A DNA stretch of 64,000 nucleotides, taken from Lepas anatifera (Eukaryota; Arthropoda; Thecostraca; Lepadidae). Below, piece by piece: positions 13,313 to 26,267 of the stretch. The position numbers were made by a program, and so were the translations under genes. Numbering within the stretch: the first letter of the stretch is position 1; every line of letters begins with the position of its first letter. The stretch is taken from positions 526,001-590,000 of the forward strand of contig JAOTON010001946.1 of the NCBI GenBank assembly GCA_034440635.1, given 5' to 3'. Under the pieces are notes generated by a model, which saw only the letters and a list, made by a program, of their open reading frames with translations, was not told the origin of the DNA and searched no databases.

Positions 13313-13528
13313 AGATGTTCCCTGGCCTCTCCCCTCGAATCCGGATGTAAATCCGGATTCGATCCGAATCCGGATGTACGGAAATGTAAAAAACACTGAA
13401 GATTATATATTCGGGCACAGCCCTTCATCAGAATCGTGGAGTAAATATCAATAATTCTCAGTCCTAGTATAGCCAGACCTCGAATTGGGCTTCACACAAA
13501 TGCCTTTCAGAATGAATCGTTAAAAATA
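13313..13528 (+). repeat. Inverted repeat, left arm, next to CA microsatellite
   Basis: ATGTTCCCTGGCCTCTCCCC through TATAGCCAGACCTCGAATTG is matched in reverse by 14,322-14,502. The arm includes a small palindrome, ATCCGGATTCG/ATCCGAATCCGGAT. Confidence 0.8.
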
Positions 13529-14136
13529 AGATTGGATGTCGTGACAACAACGATATTGATCAGATTAAGATACTTGAGCGAGTTTTTCATTTTTTATCAA
13601 AAGCTAGTGTTTGGCTGAAATAATAGAAAAGTCTGTCACAAATACTAGTCTAGATTTGTTGTATTGTCGGCATTGCTTTTAGGTTACAGGTACCAATATC
13701 GTTGTTGTCACGACATCCAATCTTATTTTTGAATCCATACACGTGTATTTCCGGACATTTCGGACATTCAGACATTTACAAGGGCATGCACACAGGTGTG
13801 GACGAGTTGCATAATATAGGAAAGGATAGAGTGAGCACCGGGTAGGTCTGTAGTGTAGCCAGCAGGGGACGGGAAGACAATCTATGTGTCCGTCTTCGCC
13901 CTCGGTTGACAGGTGAAAGTTTTGAATTTGGTGCTGATGTAAATAATGATTACAGCTTTCTTTGGCGGCGAATATACCTTTACTCTTATATGTACTGGGA
14001 TGAGACATTAGAAGACTGATGCACTTATTTAGATGAGGGACAACATAACCGGAGAGGGAAACAAGTCTACGAACAACTATTGATTTTTAGGGCTTATCTA
14101 CGAATAACTACGATGGGATACGAGACACACCACATA

Positions 14137-14290
<154 letters not shown>

Positions 14291-14321
14291 ACCTGAGAGG
14301 AAAACAGGTCTGCGAACTATT

Positions 14322-14502
14322 ATTTTAACGATTCATTCTAAAAGACATTTGTGTGAAGCTCAATTCGACGTCTGGCTATACTAGGACTGAGAATTATTGA
14401 TATGTACCCCACGATTCTGATGAAGGGCTGTGCCCGAATATATAATCTTCAGTGTTTTTTACATGTCCGGATTCGAGGGGAGAGGCCAGGGAACATCTTA
14501 GC
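14322..14502 (-). repeat. Inverted repeat, right arm
   Basis: Reverse-complement partner of 13,313-13,528, slightly shorter. Confidence 0.8.
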
Positions 14503-15819
14503 AACTCATCATCATGCTCCTCGCCGCAGCACTTCAAAACTTATCAACGTGTTGCCATTGACCTGAACTTTCCTATGGCCTACATTTGTTACCGTATGTT
14601 AATTGGTAACCTTGAGAGATCACATATATGTTCTGGTCAAGCTAAATTTAAGCGAAACACAGTTAATCCGTTGCTTTGCACCACGCTTTGGTAGCCAAAC
14701 GTTGAAGAGTCGTGTTTTGAGGCATTTGCAATCTTATGCAATTATAAAATGGACAATATTGCAAAAGGTCAAGAATTGACCCTTGGAATCTAATATAGCT
14801 TAGTGAGTTTTGACCTCTTCCAGCACTTGGTCAACTGCATTGTCAGTAGAAAGGCTTCTAACGCGCTTGACTGCTTCAGCAGATACCATTGAATTCCAAA
14901 TTTTGTAATTATAATTGGCTGACCTTGAATGACCTCGGAAGATCAAAGGTCAGTAAGCTTTTGCCGAGCTTTGGCCTTTACAGACCAAATATTAATTGGT
15001 AACATAGGTAAGAGTCATCAATTTGGTCACAAAACAGATGATAGAAACATTGGCAAATATGCATGTTAGATTACACTGGCAACGACCATTGGTGGTCAGT
15101 GACCTTGTTTGACCTGTGACGTGGCTGAGGACCTCAAATAACCTTTTCTACCAAACATTTTGAGGCATGGCAGCTTGGTAGCCTATGATGTGTATATTTT
15201 CATGATTTTACAAAATTAGACCACCCTAGGTCATGATCTCGTTTGACATCGTGACGATCAGACATAAGAAGACCACAGGGGTAAGTGCTAGACACTAATC
15301 AAAGCATTGGGCTCCGAATACCGGCCATTTTTCATTACACGATTAGACATACTGACATGACCTCGCCTGGGTCAGATCAGGTCACCTGAGGTCATTTTCC
15401 CATTGCATATGCTTAATAGGTCAAGGATCATCAAAGCAAGTGTATTGAAGCTTCGAACCTATTTAAGCACTCAGTTCAAGCTACATTAGTGTTCCTAGAT
15501 CAAGAGAAGCGAGAAAGACAGTGAAGATATTGTGAAGGCCTTTTGAAATGACCTCATATCTGCATGACCTGAGATGGCCCAGACTTCACAGAGACCTCTT
15601 ATAAAAAGAAGAAAATTCTTGGAGTCGGCCCTGATTAAAAAAATCCAAAAGAGGGGACTTCTCAACATCAGAAACATTTGTAAAGATTCTGCACATTTAG
15701 CCTCAAGTAAGTGCCAAGAAAATTGCATTTATCGCCAGACAGGTGTAGTGGCTACGCTTTCAAACATACGCTGAAGAAAAATCGAAAAGCGTCCGTATGT
15801 TTAACTTGTTTTAATACAT
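14503..15819. other. No gene; diffuse hexamer-containing sequence
   Basis: Several TGACCT/AGGTCA motifs (for example 15,100-15,120 and 15,360-15,395) occur without recognisable element ends. Probably an old member of the F-type families. Confidence 0.45.
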
Positions 15820-16847
15820 TTAAATCTCGCCCCACCGGGGCCATCGATGGCCCTCCTAAGGTTTTTCGGGATGGCAAAAAAATACTACGAAACGCAGCAC
15901 CGCGGTTAAGGCCTCTATCTCTCACCTTATCATTTTCCCACCATTCCTGAAATTTTTTACCCCAGGTCACCCAAGGTCAAGTCACCAGGCGAGGTCAACC
16001 AAGGTCACCTCACTTCAACTTTGAGCTCTATAAGAGCTACATTTCTCAGTCGATCAGTTTGAAACTTTCTACACTTCATGACCTCTTCAGGGTCTACATG
16101 GTGTATATCCGGGGTTTTTAGATTTCATGACCTGAGGCCAGGTCACGAGGTGACCTCTCCCATTGAAAAAGCATGGGGAAAAGCTGTTTTATGATCTAAA
16201 AGTCACGAAAACTATTGAAAATACTCAGCTTGGTCAGAAAAGCGTTCTTGGACACCCTTTCACGGATTCCAGGGTCCATATTTGCCCTTTGATCTCTCCG
16301 AGGTTACCGAAGGCCACAAGGGATCAAAACAATATGTTGTCAAAAATGTTTGACCTGATTAAGCTGTAGCATTGAACCAAACATCATCGTGTATGTCTCG
16401 TCACTGGCTCCCTTTTTATATACAGCATGGTCACCTTCTGACACTTCGTGACCTCAGGTCATATTAGGTCACAAGATGACCTCTGGAGGTCAAACCACTG
16501 GCGGGAGGTCATTACGTTCCAAATAGCGGAAAAAGGTCTGGTCTTTTCCTATAAAATGTGCTTTACCAGATCTCAATAGCTTTAATGGCGTAAGAGTTAT
16601 GCCCAGTTTTCTTAAGCATTGCATATTTTTGTGAAAATAGCCTATCGTGACCTAACTTGAACTCTGGAGGTAAAACCATTGACCTGAGGACTTAAACATG
16701 CTAAATAATTTCTTACTGAATTCACGCAAGCTTTCTGGTGAAATTTGCATATTTGCCCTAACACTCATATTTTCAGAGTTAGAGGGGGGCATCGATGGCC
16801 CCGGTGTGGGGCAAAGGTGGCGCCGGACCCCCGGTGGGGCGCGGTTT
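15820..16847 (+). mobile_element. F1 element, copy B
   Basis: About 1,028 bp, opposite orientation to copy A. It carries the same landmarks in order: a GC-rich block with CCATCGATGG, the TGACCT-rich centre, CTGGAGGTCAAACCA, and a GC-rich end. The right TTAA is decayed (GGTTTGAT). A reversed F2 remnant follows. Confidence 0.8.
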
Positions 16848-17045
16848 GATATCCAATTTATTAAGACCCTAATATTGACTTGAGCCAAGGAGAGGCTGAA
16901 GTATTTCTTCATGATTTTTTACCAGTCCTCGCAGTTTTTTCGCCCTCCCGCATAGGAGCCGAGTTCGGAGGGGGGTTGTTCGAACACCCCCTCCCCCCAC
17001 CAGGGCGCAGGTGGTTCAGAGACCCAACCGGGTGAGAGTTGATAG
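16848..17045 (-). repeat. F2 remnant
   Basis: Only the terminal part of F2 is present (TTTCTTCATGA, then a CGCATAGGAGCCGAGTTCGG-type block and GTTCGAACACCCC). It adjoins F1 copy B. Confidence 0.65.
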
Positions 17046-17214
17046 GTGTTTAAAGTGCCTCATTTCATGACACTAGCCATATTTCCCGTACCTGTAATAC
17101 TTTATTCCAATAAAGCACGGCCAGAAAAAAACACGCACAATGGGCCCGAACCCAGACAGTGCATGGTAGACGGGACGGTTGCCTGTTTGGGCCCTGGAGC
17201 CTCACCTTCCAGTC

Positions 17215-17295
17215 GGCCATGTCGTCAGCTGAGCAGCTGGTAGCGTGGGCCCTAGGTTCTGATGCGGGGTTCCACTCCGCCCACTGCTGGTCCAA
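17215..17295 (+). repeat. tRNA-like SINE head fragment
   Basis: GTCAGCTGAGCAGCTGGTAG (box-A-like) and GGGGTTCCACTCCGCC (box-B-like) at tRNA spacing. No acceptor-stem pairing was verified. Confidence 0.45.
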
Positions 17296-19586
17296 TTGTG
17301 TTCACCTTCACACCAGTCGACAGGCTTCCCGCTCTGTGCTCCGATCACTAGCTTTCAACATTCACCAATACGACACCGTGGTTGAGTCTGACTGCCGTAC
17401 GACTTTTAGACGGGCCTCGTGTGTTGAGTGGGTGTTGGTAACGTCGCGCGCTGAGGACAACGGCGCGTGGCGACACTCAACGGGAGGGCCGCACCGGCGC
17501 CCAGCTTATTTTGAGATTTGGCAGCGGGGACACCAGCAGTGACGTCAGATAAAATTAGCCCGCCGGAGGCCGAACGCAGTGCGTCAGCGCTCGAACTAGC
17601 CAGAACAATGCTATCACTCCAGTCAGGGCAAACCAATTTGAATATCTTCTCTTTTTCCTCTTACAGTACTAAAGTACCCCACCTACCACAGGAAAACTGT
17701 TATTATTTTTAATCTAGTAAGCATAAATCCAAGTTGTGCAAGAGGTTCAACTTTGCCGATAATTTTGCTCCACGAACTTTGCATTAAGTTTTGGCTTTAG
17801 CGTTTAAAAAGTGCTGGCATCACCGTTGTTAGAAAAGACTTCTGCTGGCTAGAAGCTCAATAAATCAGGCGGCATAAAAAATAAAGCTAGGCTCGGCGCT
17901 GATGCATAGGGTTGTCAGTTGCCAACACTTGTTTTAGATATAGTTTCGTGCTGACTGTGATGGTGATAGCATTTCCGGACCAATGCCATCTTTCCGATGA
18001 CACAATCTGCTCGCACGAGCTGAGACACTCATTGGTCTTCACGGTCACCAGACGGGGTCACCTGGCGCATCAGCCTTTGGCAAAAGAAATAGAGGTCATG
18101 TCAAGCACCCGGCTCTTAAGTCTTATCTTACCTATTCGGGGTTTTCTGCTTGGATAGAGATGAGGTCATTTAAATCCTTTCGATATCCTAAAACTGAGCC
18201 AGTGTAGAGTCAAGCTACCCGAATATGTGGGGCAACTAATTACATAGGATCTCACCACATGAGGAAGGACCTTAGCCAACAATCAGACCACGCCCAAGCA
18301 CAAGCTTCCTCCGCCCTTTTCGCGAGAGCGTGGGCTTGATGAACGCACCTAATCTCACTCCGGCCGTTATGTCTTCACGACACGACTGAAGCGGTCGAAC
18401 GGTGCTTTGGCTCTGAGTTTCTGTCCGAATGAAAAATGGACAATTTCGCCGAAATTGTGTTTCCAAACTGCAAAGGAAAGGGAGCACTTAACGAGGTGGA
18501 TGCTAGAAAGTGTAGGGTCGTCACTCGTGAAGGAGAAAATCTCCGAGCGGGGTATGGCAAAACATGGACAATTATATTCGCCCAATCAAATTCTATACAT
18601 GAGGTTAATTCAGCATATGGAGCCAACAAAGACTGTCAAGAAAAGTGGGATGAATAAGTCAGTCTTCGAATGCTGGGCCTGGTCAGTATGCATGACAAGT
18701 ACTTGCATAGAGGAGAATCGCCAACGTGAGGTCAGGTGAGCCCTGACGGCGTTGTTACCAGAGAATGGCATTACCCCGTGCCCTGTCAGACGGAAACCAT
18801 TAGTAGGTCGAATGGTGATCGACCCGTTGAGGATGCACCGCGCGCGGTCGGAACACGAGCGCAACGAACGTCAAAATTAACGGCCATTCTACTGTCTCCG
18901 CAGAGGTGTTTCTAGACTGGAGACAAAAAATTTGTTTCTTTCAATTTCTTTACCCCTAAGGGTGTGGCCTAGAAACGTAACTCGCGCCATGTGCTTCATT
19001 CTAATTATAGATCCCAGATGCACTATGTACATCAGAACAGGGCTAGTGATCCCGGTGACACAAATGAGGGGAAACCCAGTTGTGAAAGTTTTGAGGGCTG
19101 ATCTGACTGTTTTTGTGATTTTTTTTACCTCGAAACTTCAAAAAGGCGACCCATTAGAATTGCACCCGTCGCAAGAAAATATGGTTCTGGTTAAAACTTC
19201 TCTTTTCTAATGATGTAATTATCAAACCAACCTCATTGTGTTTTTGGAACCAGCGAAACTCGTATTTTTAACCGGTATGTGGCTCACAGACACTTCAAAA
19301 TTTGCAGTGACGGTAATCATAAGCATGGCTGCCAGGTGTGAGCAACTGCTATTCTTTTTTGAAATTATGTTATTAGTCTTAGCGGGACTCCGGTATGTAG
19401 CAGAATTCAAAATTGTTCATGTTTCAGCAGTTGTAGAATCGACCTGGAACGCTAGAATAAGCAACTAATCATGCTTTCGAATGATCCACTCAGTTCTTAC
19501 GCGTATTATGTAGACTTGATATGATTTCTGGGAAGTCACTTTTGGGGTTTCATCCCTGGGTGATTCCAGGATAGATCGACCAAGGC
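17296..19586. other. No recognisable gene
   Basis: Moderate GC from 17,300 to 17,620, then AT-rich. Overlapping ORFs of 70-110 codons at 18,370-18,740 lie on both strands and show no domain, so they are treated as chance. Confidence 0.5.
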
Positions 19587-20309
19587 TTGACACCACCATG
19601 TCTAGAAAAATCTGAAACTTTGTCTCCGGGGAAGTTTTGGGCCAGAAACACGCCTATGAGAATCTTAGCCCTCTCTGACCAACAGTGACCGAGATATAGC
19701 CCGAGGCATTTTCGGGAGGTCACCTTGAAGACTCATCTTAGATGCTTCATAACTCCAAAACGCATTGCCTGATTAACAAGTTTTGTATATCATTGAACTT
19801 GTCTTGACTTATACATGATTTTTAAAAAGAAAATTTCAAAATTTTAAAAATTTTGAAGTTTAATTCGTTTGACCTTTTCTTTTTTACCTCGGTTGACCTT
19901 TTTGCAGTTGAAATTGTCCTTTTAGACAGCTCAAAATTTTGTTTTATGAAATATATTTCGATAAGAAACTTTAAAAAATGCGTTCTTGCTATAAATTATA
20001 AATTTTTAGCACCCAAGGTAGGTATGCAGACGGTTTTTGACCACTGCGGTAGTACAGCCTTATGTTTAACACCGCAAACAAAGCGATTGCTTTTGTAATC
20101 GGTTGCTTGCAATCATATTGCATTGTCTTTACGAAATTTTCATCGTGCAAGCGTCAGACTTTATAAAATTAACACGCACCCACACGAGGGGGCGGGCAAC
20201 CGGCCTCCTCGGGTTTCCTCAAGTAGTTAAAAAAAACACCTTCACGCAGCGCCACCGTACTTTATCTACCTCTAACTCGAAATTTGTTACAGCTTCTAAT
20301 AAAATTTTA
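19587..20309 (+). repeat. Long inverted repeat, left arm (~720 bp)
   Basis: Runs from TTGACACCACCATGTCTAG to ACTCGAAATTTGTT and is matched in reverse by 24,361-25,082, with scattered substitutions and small gaps. It contains an F3-like terminus (TTAACACGCACCCACACG) at 20,169. Confidence 0.88.
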
Positions 20310-22203
20310 GGTCTGTGTCATACCAGGTCAGACTACCAACCCAGGTCAAGGACCTAACCTTGAAAAACTTTGGAGGTGCATCAGTAAGATCAAATTTAAC
20401 CTATCGTGCTTAGATTCACATCAAATAGTAAGGTCACCGTGCAAGATAATTTTGCGTCGCAGGATTTCTACATCGATGGCCTGGGACAAGGTCAGTGTCA
20501 CGATCTTTCCATTAGAAAAGCATGTGGCAATTGGTAAATTTTGATAACTTGCGAGAATTGAGAATTGTCGAGAATTGCAATGGAGGTTCTATTTTTATGT
20601 TGTCATGTCTGACTTGCCACTGGAGTTTGATTAATATTCTTTTTACCATACAGACCTAAGCCCGGCTCCAGGTCAAAGCAGGTTTATTTTGAAATTTGAT
20701 TAGACAAAATTATAAGATATATAATCCGATCGGGCTCGACAAAAGCATTCCAATAGTGCTGAACATTTTTTTCTACGGCTCCCTTCTGTCAGCTATTATG
20801 CCACAAAATTTAGGTTTCCACTTAGTTCCTGTAAGGAATACTTTGACCTCGAGCAACCTCAAAGGTGACCTGACCAAACGCTTGTATGTAACATTGTCGA
20901 TAGTGATTAAAACTGGCTATTTAGCGGTGTCGCTCCCAGTGCACTGTTTGTTCGACATGGTTTACTGTACAGCAGAGATAATCCACAATTAGGCCACGGA
21001 GCCTGTGTGATATAACATGCCTCCAAACACAACATTGCGCTGGCTCGTGTTTTTTTCAGAACTTATGCCTGGAGCATGAAATCGAGAGAAATGACTGAAG
21101 AATGTATGTATGTACGTCTCCTGACGGAGATCTGTACTGCACAATGCAAAAATATATTTAACTTCATCAAATGGTGCTGCCATGTACGCGATTTCAAAGC
21201 AATGCAAAGGTTTAATTCCAGTGCAAAAGTTATATCGAAGCAAAATTCAATTATGTAAATAAAATGTTTTCACTACGTCTCACATCAAGGGCGCCTGTGA
21301 CTATATCGAGAGCACTGCGAAACCGGCAACCTATCACGATGGTTTAAAAAGTCCAGTGAAAGATCAAATACGTGATGCCAAAGGTACGCGTGCTTTTCTT
21401 ACGCATACATTTTTTTCAGCAGGGTTAAGTTCTTGTACATTTTACAATCAACCATAGCCAATGTTGCCAGACAGCCCCAAAGTCTGTTCGCCGATGCGAT
21501 CATGGAAGAATGAATACAAGTTTCAAAGAATACCAGCGGTAAATAAGACTGTTCATAAAATCTCTACAAACAAAGGAAGAGAGGTTCGGGTTTCGTATAC
21601 CTATGTTCGAACCAAACAGTGTCGTGCTGTTCAAATAAACTTTCATTTATGGGTGCTGCGTGAATGGTCGCAAATTTAGTCATGGCGAATGTCCAATGCA
21701 AAGGGAATATTAAACATACTGGTATAGATTATTTAGGTTAAGTAATGAGTGATCTGACGGCCATCATTGCAGGTGAATGAATGCGTCTGTACAGGACAAA
21801 GTCAGTGTCAGTGTTGAAGTCATCTCAGTGTATTCCCTTATTCTTCAATGATTATACAAGGCACCAGGAGGGTGAAATTATTTCTATTTGTGGGTGCCCG
21901 ACCACCTCAAATGAACCGTGGAAACAGTGGAAAACGTGGTCAAACATCCTTTGAATGTTTTTTTCATTTCAAATACTACTTATTGGTGCAATGTAGTTCA
22001 ATCGGCCTGTGAGAGGGCTAAACACATGATAAATTTTGCTATTTATTTTCGCGTAGTGGCTCTCGATATTGCTTCAAATTTTCCCACCCCTAATCATTAA
22101 AAAAACACTAATCAAAAGCCTTTCGAAGTGACGTTTGAACTGGGATCTGGGTCAGCTATGAAATGATCACCTTTTAAAAATATCATGTGAGGCAACCTGT
22201 TCA
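20310..22203. other. No recognisable gene; left part of the inverted-repeat spacer
   Basis: AT-rich, unique-looking sequence. The longest ORF is under 100 codons and without motifs. Confidence 0.5.
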
Positions 22204-22313
22204 AGTGACCAAGTCGAATGCGTTATGATTTCAGGACATGTTTTCATATATGAGTTCAGGTGACCAAGTCGAATGCGTTATGATTTCAGGACATTTTTCA
22301 TATCTGAGCAGAT
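22204..22313 (+). repeat. 55-bp tandem duplication
   Basis: GTGACCAAGTCGAATGCGTT and the following ~35 bases occur twice in tandem (22,206 and 22,260) with few differences. Confidence 0.85.
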
Positions 22314-22756
22314 TCAAATTACTTCCTGGGAATGAAAGCCTTTCAGACGTTTTTTACATTGTATGAATCCTCTCAAACGTATGCTGTGCTCCACTGGGTC
22401 ACCTTGTATTGATACTATTTTTCCATCTCCGGGAACGATGTAATTGTGTGAGTTAGTGGTGTTTATAGTATAAGTTATACTTGTTTCAATTATTGATAAA
22501 GTCGCGACATCTTTGTAAATTTTCGCTTGAGGCTGCAAGGCCCATTACTAATAAGTTCCTTTGCCCTCGTCTGCCTCGAAACAATTGATCCATTTCTATC
22601 ACTTTAAATGGCTGTTATTTTTCGTTTTACAAATCTTGTCCAAATTGTTGCTAGTTCAGTTTTAGGAGTCGGAGTCTCACTAGAGTCATCAAGAGACTTT
22701 TTACGGAGACCCCGACCCAACCACCCAAACGAGCAACTCCCACGATGAAGGGTTGA

Positions 22757-23212
22757 TTAAAGGGAATGTGACACCTTCATAACGTGATTTTAACTGAGAT
22801 AGCCAAGTTGTAAAGCAAGTCGGAAAACCCGGTACTCCATCTGTAATTTCTTGGAACACGATATTTCCGTAGAAAAAAGCTAAAGCTTACCTGACACCAA
22901 CCCCCTCATCAGCCCGTCGCTGGGCGGCCATTGTTGTGAGCTGCTGGTGTGACGACATATGCTGACGTCACGATGAGCATCAGCCAATCGAATTTCTTGA
23001 AGCGTTTCAAGTATGGTAGTGGTTGCCAGATCGTGACATCATCCACAGGCTGGTATTTGTTTCTTTTTCTAGAGGAGTATTTTAAAAATCAAAATATTGA
23101 GCTTATTGTACATTTTTCAGAGAAATCATGAGTGGTTTTATTATTTTCGGCTAAAAGTACGCCTAATTGCACTAAATTCCAGGATTCGACCAAGGTGCCA
23201 CATTCCCTTTAA
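22757..23212 (-). mobile_element. TTAA MITE, copy 2
   Basis: About 456 bp with TTAA at both ends and the same inverted ends (here AGGGAATGTGACACCTT). It was inserted in a SINE. Its right TTAA is also the left TTAA of an F1 element. Confidence 0.88.
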
Positions 23213-24237
23213 CCCTCGCCCCACCGGGGGGCCATCGATGGCCCCCTAAGGTTTTTCCGGGATAGCAGAAAAACGACGAGGCGCAGCACCGTGATTGAGG
23301 GCTCTACCTCTTACTGCATCATTTTCTCACCATCCTTGAAATTTTTTACACCGGGTCATCCAAGGTCAGGTTACCAGACGAGGTCAACCAAGGTCACCTC
23401 ACTTCAACTTTAGAGCTCTGTAAGAGCTACATTTCAAAGTCCATCGATTTGAAACTTTCTACACTTTGTGGCCCCTTACAGGGTCTACAAGGAGTATATC
23501 CGGGATTTTTTCGATTTCGTGCCTTGAGGTCAGGTCACGAGGTGACCTCTCCCATTGAAAAAGCATGGGGAAAAGCTGTCTTATGATCTAAAAGTCACAA
23601 AAGCGATTGAAAATGCTCAGCTTGATCAGAAAAGCGTTCTTGGACATCCTTTCACGTATTTCAGGGGCGAAATTTACTCTTTGACCTCTCCAAGGTCACC
23701 AAGGTCACCAGGGGTCAAAAACAGTATTTTGACAATAACTTTTGACCTAATTAAGCTAGAGCGTTGAAATAAACACCATCGTGTTTGTCTTGTCGCTGGC
23801 TTTCATTTGATATACGGAAAAGTTACTTTCTGACCTTTCGTAAGCTCAGGTCATCTTAGGTCACGAGGTGACCTCTGGAGGTCAAACCACTGGCGGGACG
23901 TCTTTACGTTTCACATAGCGGAAAAAGGACTGACAATTTTCTATCAAATTTACTTTACTAGACCTCAATAGCTCTAATGGCATAAGAGTTATTCCCAGTT
24001 TGCTTAAGCATTGCATATTTGAGTGAAAATATCCGATTTTGACCTAATTTGACCTCTGGAGGTCAAACCATTGACCTGAGCACTAAAACATGTAAAGTAA
24101 TTTCTTAATGAATTCACGCGAGCTTTCTATTGCACTTTGCAGATTTGCGTTAACGCCCATATTTTCGGAGTTAGAGGGGGCATCGATGCCCCGGTGGGGC
24201 GAAGGTGGCGCTGGACCCCCGGTGGGGCACGGGTTAA
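23209..24237 (+). mobile_element. F1 element, copy C
   Basis: 1,029 bp from TTAA (shared with the MITE at its left) to TTAA, with ends CCCTCGCCCC and GGGGCACGGG. It has the same internal order as copy B. Confidence 0.85.
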
Positions 24238-24360
24238 GGAACAAAAATTGAACGTCCCACAAGGCATAAAGGCGGCCATCTACCTCAGGTCACCCCCTCA
24301 CCAGTCAGGTGCCAGCTGACCTACGGTATTTACGGTACCTACCATCTGCCAGTTGACCTA

Positions 24361-25082
24361 AATCATTTTGCCAGAAGTTGAAACAAATGTCGAGTTAGAG
24401 ATGGATGAAGTACGGTGGCGCTGCGCAAAGGTGTTTTTTTACTATCTGTGGAAACCTGAGGAGGCCGGTTGCCCGCCCCCTCGTGTGGGTGCGTGTTAAT
24501 TTTATAAAGTCTGACGCTTGCACGATGAAAATTTCGTAAAGACAATGCAATATGATTGCAAGCAACCGATTACAAAAGCAATCGCTTTGTTTGCGGTGTT
24601 AAACATAAGGCTGTACTACCGCAGTGGTCAAAAACCGTCTGCATATCTACCTTGGGTGCTAAAAATTTATAATTTAGAGCAAGAACGCATTTTTTAAAGT
24701 TTCTTATCGAAATATATTTCATAAAACAAAATTTTGAGCTGTCTAAAAGGACAATTTCAACTGCAAAAAGGTCAACCGAGGTCAAAAAGAAAAGGTCAAA
24801 CGAATTAAACTTCAAATTTTTAAAATTTTGAAATTTTCTTTTTAAAAATCATGTATAATTCAAGACGGGTTGAATGATATACAACACTTGTCGATCAAGC
24901 AATTTGTTTTGGAGTTATGGAGCATCAAAGATGAGTCTACAAGGCGACCTCCCGAAAATGCCTCGGGCTATATCTCGGTCACCGTTGGTCTGAGGGGGCT
25001 AAGATTGTCAAAGGCGTGTTCCGGGCCCAAAAATACCCCGGATACAAAGTTTCAGATTTTTTCTAGACATGGTGGTGTCAAA
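24361..25082 (-). repeat. Long inverted repeat, right arm (~720 bp)
   Basis: Reverse-complement partner of 19,587-20,309, separated from it by about 4.05 kb. The matching F3-like terminus is at 24,480-24,499. Confidence 0.88.
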
Positions 25083-25514
25083 TTGAAATATTTTTGGTCG
25101 TTTTGTCCTGGAATGCCGCCCCCCCCACTTTAGGCTTTCTGCATCACTGAGCTCGGTTTGTACTTAGTGCCATGTATCTTTGATCACCTTTTCAAATGAA
25201 AGCGACAAAAGTGGGCTAAAACCATTGATCTGAAATTCATAGCACATAAGCTGCCACTGGGTACCACAAGTTGCGATAAAATAATTGTGTATATCGATGT
25301 CCTAGGGTCAGGTACGGACCATGAGCCCTCCATTGGAAATAGGTAGGTACATGTATGAGGAGAATTGGAAACAACCGAAAATGGCTGTATTACTGTGGTT
25401 CAAACTTTGGCATGGCTTCCCCAAAATATTAATCTCTAGGCCACTATTTAGGACCGAGCTAAAACATCTACCTGGGACCTCTGTGCGGACCTCTAGGACT
25501 GCTTACCAAGTGTA

Positions 25515-26050
25515 TTAACGGGAAGAGGGTAGCCACCACGCCCCCTCGGACTTTTCAGAATATGTCTGAAAATGGTGGCGTGCAGCGCCGCTGGATTTAT
25601 CAAATTTTGGGTCCAGACCATTTCAGGTCAAGTCAACAGTGCGGGTCAAGTCGCCTCATATCCAAAAAAGTTTAGTTAGCATAAGTAAGAACAGGGTTAA
25701 ACTATCGATTTACAATTCATATCACATAACGGCCCATCGGGAAACTAAGCATTCGTGTCAGGATTTCCGATATGAATGACCTAAGGCCAATTACGAGCCA
25801 TGGTTTCTCCATTGGAAAAACATGGCTAAAATGGTTACAGCTGAATAACTTTGTTGGGAATGGACTACAGCGTTTATTTTTACGCTACTTAGCTTGTTTT
25901 ATCCCTAAGGTTATAATAATGCTTTTTTACTCTGTTTGACCTTGACCTGCTCCTAGGTCAGGTCAAACCCAAGCTTTGATCTAGCAAGGTCATATATCGT
26001 ACCATTCGACGCCGTTTCCTGAGTATTCCGAAGGTGTAGATAGTTCTGTT
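25515..26050 (-). repeat. F3-related fragment
   Basis: From ATTAACGGGAAGAGGG through GCATAAGTAAGAACAGGG to CATTCGACGCCG it follows F3 copy 2 (47,340-47,860) with moderate divergence. The distal end is missing. Confidence 0.65.
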
Positions 26051-26267
26051 ATAGTCCTTCAACGTCAGATACCTACTATGACTAAAACACGTACATTTCC
26101 AGTACACCCCATTATATTCCAATAGTTACATGACTTGGCCTATAGTGGCCTTAGATTTGACCTGAAAAAGTGGTAGAACATTTTTTTAGAGCTTAGGTCA
26201 GACTGCCAAACACCGTTTACTGCTTTTTGCTAACTAGCGTGGTTTTCGAGACCTTTTTTGAGGGGGG

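Larger units (their letters stand above)
22640..24340 (-). repeat. SINE family A, copy 3, split by two insertions
   Basis: The SINE body lies at 22,640-22,756 and resumes at 24,238 (GAACGTCCCACAAGGC, to about 24,340). It is interrupted by MITE copy 2 and F1 copy C. The tRNA head is missing. Confidence 0.75.

Noticed and set aside
18367..18739. Overlapping ORFs of 70-110 codons
   Set aside because: Present on both strands, no recognisable domain, no splice or codon-use support.
22204..22313. CRISPR-like repeat
   Set aside because: Only two tandem units without spacers, in a eukaryotic genome.
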